The notes beneath the pieces were generated by a model that searched no databases, was not told the DNA's origin, and saw only the letters and a list, made by a program, of their open reading frames with translations. Positions 58,760 through 64,000 of a DNA stretch of 64,000 nt are shown piece by piece. Position numbers and translations under genes: made by a program. This DNA comes from Phytoseiulus persimilis (taxonomy: Eukaryota; Arthropoda; Arachnida; Mesostigmata; Phytoseiidae), in assembly GCA_037576195.1 (NCBI GenBank), contig CM075101.1, positions 28,520,001 to 28,584,000 on the forward strand, read 5' to 3'. The stretch's first letter is position 1, and every line of letters begins with the position of its first letter.

Positions 58760-61700
58760 GCTTAAACCCTCATGATCAACATTGAGCCGGGACAGGATGA
58801 GCTTGGCTTGTCATGTAGGCTCGAGGTCAGAAGGGTTTTCGTTCACTCGGAAATTCATTTTTTTTCGGAGATTTGTTGGATCCGCCTCCGTGGAGCGACG
58901 TCAGTCTACTGCATCTGCTCCGCTGCAAGGTGGACTGGACTTCGACTCTGTCGATAAGCGTCTGAGACGCTTCGACGGAGCCCTTCCTCTGTATATTGCT
59001 CGGGTCGCTGCTGAATGAATGGAAATTTCGCAATCCTCTCTTATGAGCGCAGTTGGTTCCGGCCACGCATGAATTCCCGAGGATCCGACTCGAATTGGTT
59101 CTTTGCAACATGAATCCCTGGCAGTGGCACGTAAGGGGAGAATCGATCCTCATCCGTGCGACGTCAATTCTGGAGAGCTAGCACGCTTCGGAGATAAAAG
59201 GGTGAACTATGGGCTTCAACGCGTGGGAGCAGAAACTGGGACAGTACCGAAAACGTATGACGACGCAAATCTTCCCTCCCTCAACAACAAAGATTTCCGA
59301 GTGCTTCTTCGATCTTGTTGTCACGCGAGCTTGAAGCCCGCACAGGGGCTTCGGAATGACTTCAATGTCGTTCCTAGGAGAAGAATCTCCTCGGAAGTCC
59401 GTCGACCATTTAGAACGATCGTGTGGAATCGGGCATGTGCTTTCCTCAGGCTCAAGCGCTTTCCGGAACCAAACTCGTTCCTTTTTGGTATGGGGGAGTT
59501 GAGGTCCCAATATAACGAAACTGAAAGTAATCTCGGGACTTGAGGGGCAGCAGAGAATCGCTTCTTATCCGACCCGTCCTTCAATCCGTCTTTGTGAGCA
59601 ATGGGCCGGGCATTACAGAACGAAAATCCTCAATATGTAGACTGTGCCGGTCGACTTGAGAGTTGTTGGATTGGTCCGGATTGATTCCCCTCCGCTCCTC
59701 CACCGCTGTAGCTTCGATTTACTTTCTGATATTTCCGAGGGTATGAAGGCGCTGTAGTCTCTCGTCTGTTCGCAAGAATCCAGCGTATCTTCTGTTGCAA
59801 TAAGGATATGTCCAGTACCAAAGTGAGAAAAACCTAGAGGATCCATGAGTTTTTCATCCACTTTGCGGGCATGTCGGAGAAATCAGACGTGAAATCATCG
59901 GGTCGGTGTTGAGCTCCTCAGCTTGAGAAAAAGGCAGGCGTGAAGGTCCTGAGAATCAAGACGGGGAACATCAGCGGTCGGAAGGAGAAAACGACAGGAA
60001 CTTGGGGAGAGGCTAGTAGGAATAGGAAGAAGGAATCAAGAGCCGCATGATGATGATGCTGGAGCGAATCAGAGGAGGAATAGCCTATTCCTCCCGAAGA
60101 TTTCTTTCGAGGCACGCGAGTCGAAACGATTCTCTCAGTTTCGAGACGATTCTCGCCAAACTCCCGGACGGCGTCCTCCATCGTTCACCGTCTCGGTTTT
60201 GGATTTCGTTCCAACATCCCTCGAGTGACAGGATTCTGATGAGGGATCCGCCGGCGTGGTCAATACGGCACCCGAAAGCGCGCCGTGAGCATCGCGCATT
60301 CATTGAGCGCGTACGGTCGAGATCGTAGAGGCGAATAAGGGAGAACCCATGGAGATGACGGAACACGTGCGCTACCTGGGAAGGACTCAGTATGATTTTC
60401 CCGCGTCGAGTTTTGGATCGAGAAGCTGATTCCAGTTAATTTCGGTTAGTGGAATCGTCTAAATGGGCAAAGAAAACGGAGAAACGTAGGAAACATGGGA
60501 TGCCGGAAAACTCCCGAAATTGGCATTGATCGCAAGATCGCATCCCATTTGCAACCCTTCGCTCTCATCACCGGCGTCACAAAGCTCGTTCAATAACGCC
60601 TTGAGCGCTGGGGCTCTTATCTCGCACACATTGGAGCTGTTGCGGCCATGTTTCCATGCACACAATGGCGAGTTTTTTTTCTCGCAAACTTCCTGCGTCG
60701 GTCCACGGCTCGACCAGCCGAGCACTCGCCGTTTGGTTTGTCTGTGTCCGTGTGTTATCGTCCCCCCAGTTCAGTTAGTGCTTGCATAACCCTTGATAAC
60801 GAGCGACGTGTTGTCCACTTAGCACCTGCTGTACGAAAAACGGCTTTTGATCGCCACGAGTGCCGCTCACTGCGAAGAGTCCAGCTAGGTGATCTTTTAA
60901 TGTTATTCACAGATCTCTCTGCGGGCTGCTCCGGACCACTGTTGATGCTCTATGGGTTCCTTTGCTGCTGTCTAAAAGTTTTGCCTGTTCGCTGATTCGG
61001 AACCGAGGTCGGCGGACACAGCGTGCGGCAGGACACAGAGGAAAGTTAGGTGTTGACTGAGGCGGCCGGTCATGTCTCAATGCAAAGGCGCAACGGAGTG
61101 AGCCTGCTGTTGGTAGGTCAGCCCATTGATAGCCGAAACGGCGGACCATCGCGTTTTGCGAATGACAATCGCCCACAGTGGGCAACAATAACAACGCCGT
61201 ACACAATAAAACATGGGGGAGGGAGTGACCGCGTCGTCGCCAGTGCTTGAGCGGGGAGTGTGGCTGTGGACAGTTGGGCCAGTGACTGCGCGGCTGCATC
61301 TGTCCCCGCGTTTCCCCGAGTCCAGCGGTGGGCCCCAGGCCTCTTCCGGTCTCCCGTCGCCGGATCTCATGGCGGGGAGGCTCACTTGTTTTTCCGATTT
61401 GTTGAAAAGCTCCGCTAACAAATAAATGTCGCGCGTCGCGAGTCGGCTTCCACTCCAGTGACGACTCCGGCAGCGACAGCGATCGCGACGACGACGGTTA
61501 TTTGCGTCAAGCTATATCCACTCCGGTGTCGCAGACTCGAGCGAGCAAGCTTCGACAACAGGTCTCCACGGAAGCAACCGGTCTCGACTCCGCGCTCGAT
61601 AGGAAACTTGACTGCCAATGCTCAGCTGTTAATCACGGCCGTGTCGCGAATAGAGGGCTCCGAACTCGGGGCTCGTTGCCACCCTCTCTTCCCCTTCCTG

Positions 61701-61790
61701 GACGAGTATCGCTCACCCCAGTTGCCCATGGGTATTCGACTTCGGGTTTCAGTACACAGCTCGCTAATATGTTGGCAGCCAAAATGGAGC
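58760..61790. other. stretch without a supported gene
   Basis: Overlapping frames of 90-150 codons are open on both strands near 59100-59540 (for example 59103-59543 plus, 59178-59510 minus), with no domain recognised in any. The rest shows no repeat, RNA gene or promoter I can support. Confidence 0.35.
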
Positions 61791-61791
61791 T

Positions 61792-62205
61792 TTAATTTCC
61801 GTTTGCGCATTTTCTCGCTGTGTTGACAACGCTCCGAAAGTTTCCGTCACCGAGGGGAGCTTCTTCGCAGCTCAACACAAATGAATGCGATCGAGCTCGA
61901 ATCCTCACGTCGAGAGGCGCCGACCCCATCGAAACTGACACTGGGGAACAGATCGACATTACGACGCGACGGCATCGGACGATACGGATACTCGAAAATC
62001 TAAGCAGATAATTGCTTGTCGTCACTACTGATAAGAGGATCCCGATTCGATTTCGAAGACACAGACGAATGACGACACGCACGACGTCGACCGCGTACCA
62101 AAGATCTTTCCGCTCAGTCAACCAGCCGTACACGAGCCGAGGCTTCCCGACGCTTTTCGCAAAGCCTTTGAGTCGCGCCGCTGCGGCAGATGGCGCACCC
62201 GCCAT
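61792..62205 (-). CDS. unrecognised ATG ORF (137 aa)
   Basis: An ATG (minus) opens MAGAPSAAAARLKGFAKSVG. The frame continues through a valine-rich hydrophobic stretch (YAVDVVRVVIRLCLRNRIGI) and ends at a TAA at 61792. The alanine-rich basic start could be a targeting sequence, but this is a guess from composition. The opposite strand carries a shorter acidic frame (61820-62011). No family was recognised. Confidence 0.18.
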   Translation of the reverse strand: MAGAPSAAAARLKGFAKSVGKPRLVYGWLTERKDLWYAVDVVRVVIRLCLRNRIGILLSVVTTSNYLLRFSSIRIVRCRRVVMSICSPVSVSMGSAPLDVRIRARSHSFVLSCEEAPLGDGNFRSVVNTARKCANGN

Positions 62206-62255
62206 AACGAGCTAACAAGCCAAGCCGGGTCAGAAGAGCGTCTGCGACACGGCAA

Positions 62256-62325
62256 TCATCTTTCGTTGTTGTTGCCGTTGTTTCCGTCGTCGTTGTCGCC
62301 GCCGCCGCCGCCGTCGTCGGTGGTT
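62256..62325 (+). repeat. GTT/GTC/GCC triplet repeat
   Basis: About 70 bases of GTT, GTC and GCC triplets. On the minus strand they would encode Thr/Ala tracts within the frame at 62114-62401. This is the largest triplet repeat of the right end. Confidence 0.75.
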
Positions 62326-62397
62326 GCGGTAGTGGTGCGAATGTCAAGTCCGAGGCCCGTCGGAGAGAGCTCTCCACTCTAGCGATAAGATAGGACC

Positions 62398-62829
62398 TCA
62401 ATAAATTATGTAGTTGTCGCCGTTGTTGTTTGCGTGGTTTTTGTCTTCGGGGAAGCTCTGGTAGAGCTCCCGGTCCGGGCCTTCCCGTTCTGAGAGGGCG
62501 ACTCTCGAATGATGAGCTAAATCCTCGGATGGGTCAGGAGGAAGTTGGGGGAACTTCCGCCAGTATTCCTGAGAACGCGTCGGGACGGCGCGAATCTGCT
62601 GATATTGAGCTTTTTCGAGAGAAGAAACTTGACCCCACATGGCTGATCCGATGGTTTCTGTTCGGGAGTCCCTTTGTTGAACATCGTCAGCGGAGCGCTG
62701 CCATCGATGTTGCTCTAATTCTGGTTTATGATATCTTCTCCGTTCGAAGAGGACGAATCCAACCCCATGATCAGTTTGCGGTCGGTGTGTGTTGTTTGTG
62801 GATGTTGTACACTTATATTTGCTCAACAT
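62398..62829 (-). CDS. possible terminal exon, unknown product
   Basis: The minus-strand frame is Gln/Asp/Glu/Pro-rich, with segments such as EKAQYQQIRAVPTRSQEYWR and LSEREGPDRELYQSFPEDKN, then an Asn-rich end and a TGA at 62398. This looks like the disordered C-terminus of a protein and has fewer Arg/Ser shadows than most frames here. The 5' limit is unclear; coding may begin after an AG near 62725. It overlaps the first 400 bases of the long plus-strand frame, so at most one is real. Confidence 0.25.
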   Translation of the reverse strand: MLSKYKCTTSTNNTHRPQTDHGVGFVLFERRRYHKPELEQHRWQRSADDVQQRDSRTETIGSAMWGQVSSLEKAQYQQIRAVPTRSQEYWRKFPQLPPDPSEDLAHHSRVALSEREGPDRELYQSFPEDKNHANNNGDNYIIY

Positions 62830-63455
62830 CGAATGGCAAGCCTATCGACGGTAGAACACGAGCGAGGACAGCTAATCAATCTCCTCATCTGAGCAAGGGC
62901 GAGCCAACGAGGATTCTTTTTGTTCCTCGGACGAGCTCCGTCATCATCGGAGCTACATGCTCATGCGGGGGATACAACTTTCGGGCCATCGACGAAGAGC
63001 GTGGAATGAAGCTTTCGATCCAAACGGAGGTAACAAAGAAAGCTCGCTGTGTTGCTTCCGTCGCCGACGAAGAATTCATGACGACGAGCGGCGACTCCAT
63101 CTGCGAGAGCCGCGAGATCTCTGGAGTTTTTGCATTATTCTGCAGTCACACACAGCGTCGACCGGGGAAGAGGAGAGATAAGGTTTTCGAGACGCATTTA
63201 TTCGTTCATAAACAAACATACTCCGAACATGCATGCATATTCCCTGTTTTATTCCAGGCCAGTGCACAAAAAAACTCTTCGCGGCTGCGCGAAGTGAGCG
63301 GACAGGAAGTAGCCGGCACCAGTCCGTGGCTTTTGTACACAACAGACTCTTGTATTTCTTCTTCCCTCCGCCGTTCTCCCCTTCTCGTCACAAAGCAAGC
63401 TCCTTGCCAAAACAGCCGACCGAACGGCGGGCGGGCGGACCGGCCGGCCGGCTAA
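62430..63455 (+). CDS. longest open frame in the window (341 codons), unknown product
   Basis: The plus strand is open for 341 codons from a TTG at 62430. At roughly 50% GC a random frame this long is expected far less than once in 64 kb, so some coding or antisense-coding constraint is likely. Composition is mixed, with hydrophobic pieces (TWLIRWFLFGSPF, FAVGVCCLWMLYTYIC) and charged pieces (GMKLSIQTEVTKKARC). The last 30 residues fall in a CGGC-type repeat and are unlikely to be protein. A donor-like GGAG|GTAACA lies near 63030. The minus strand is open over 62398-62829 with good composition as well (EYWRKFPQLPPDPSEDLAHH), so the constraint could lie there. No domain was recognised. Confidence 0.28.
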   Translation: MRGFCLRGSSGRAPGPGLPVLRGRLSNDELNPRMGQEEVGGTSASIPENASGRRESADIELFREKKLDPTWLIRWFLFGSPFVEHRQRSAAIDVALILVYDIFSVRRGRIQPHDQFAVGVCCLWMLYTYICSTSNGKPIDGRTRARTANQSPHLSKGEPTRILFVPRTSSVIIGATCSCGGYNFRAIDEERGMKLSIQTEVTKKARCVASVADEEFMTTSGDSICESREISGVFALFCSHTQRRPGKRRDKVFETHLFVHKQTYSEHACIFPVLFQASAQKNSSRLREVSGQEVAGTSPWLLYTTDSCISSSLRRSPLLVTKQAPCQNSRPNGGRADRPAG

Positions 63456-64000
63456 GAAGCGCCCAACCACCGCCATCCGACCAGCAAACCGAGAGATAGA
63501 CTGACCGGTTCGTTGAAGCAGAAGGAAACGCACTGCGTCCAAAAGTGCCCATGATGTTGCCGCGTCCGTCTCTCGGCACGGCGCGCCGAAAGGCCACTCT
63601 CCGAGCACACGGTCTTCGGCAGTATGACCGAACTCGTTTCCAGTTGACGACTCCAGGATTTGTTCCCACACTCACCCACAGCGGCGCAATGCGTTTTTGA
63701 AACCCGCTCAAGTTTAGCCCGGTGCTCAACGAATACTAAACATGGGCTTCAAGCATGCCGCGGCGCACAAGCTCAAAGCACTCGTGACCACAATCTGCTT
63801 TTGTACTTTCAGGTTGCTGTTTTCGGCCGCTGTTGGAGGTGGCGAACATGGAGAAATCCCTTCTCTGGTGTTGTCATAAGACCGTTTCAGGAACCGGGAG
63901 AGAGACGCAGTCGGGCTCGTCTCTTTGTCGGTCCGCTGACGACGACCCATCGAAGATCTCTGAGCCAATATCAAATAAGGCCTTCACTCTCGAGTTTTGC

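Noticed and set aside
1..64000. Bacterial-type systems such as CRISPR arrays, operons or phage
   Set aside because: No regularly spaced repeats, no tandem same-strand gene runs and no ribosome-binding sites; splice-type signals point to a eukaryote.

Overview
The window looks like arthropod nuclear DNA. GC is near 50%, CpG is not depleted (TCGA is everywhere), reading frames are short and interrupted, and I see no bacterial operons, ribosome-binding sites or rRNA. A mite or other arachnid would fit, but that is inference. Nothing here identifies a species, and no complete, recognisable host gene was found.

Layout. About 1-17 kb holds no coding region I can support. It is intergenic or intronic in character, with a G-rich stretch at 6.65 kb and scattered microsatellites. 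At 17.8 kb a short stretch resembles a broken BTB/POZ domain. From 18 to 33 kb is again mostly unassigned, except for a compact hAT-like MITE (25,614-25,878) with a perfect 8-bp target-site duplication. From 33 to 46 kb is a graveyard of mobile and duplicated sequence. It holds a signal-peptide ORF at 33.3 kb, a MATH-like exon at 35.1-35.4 kb (minus), a frameshifted Ty3/Gypsy pol remnant at 37.8-39.5 kb (minus), a BTB-domain remnant at 42.4-42.7 kb (minus), a foldback palindrome of about 0.85 kb whose two arms both carry the start of the same small ORF (43.33-44.18 kb), a compact two-exon candidate gene with a well-placed TATA box and initiator (44.96-45.41 kb, minus), and a second hAT-like terminus at 45.64 kb. 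From 46 to 64 kb are several open stretches of protein-like composition, some ending at splice donors, and the longest open frame of the window (341 codons, 62,430-63,455). None of these could be named.

The parts do not form a pathway. The coherent story is a repeat-rich interval in which a mobile element, palindromic duplication and fragments of the MATH/BTB family (which expands readily in several invertebrates) have accumulated. At this base composition, open frames of 100-200 codons are expected by chance in 64 kb. All unnamed ORFs therefore carry low confidence, and starts and exon ends are my own readings of ATG and GT/AG signals.
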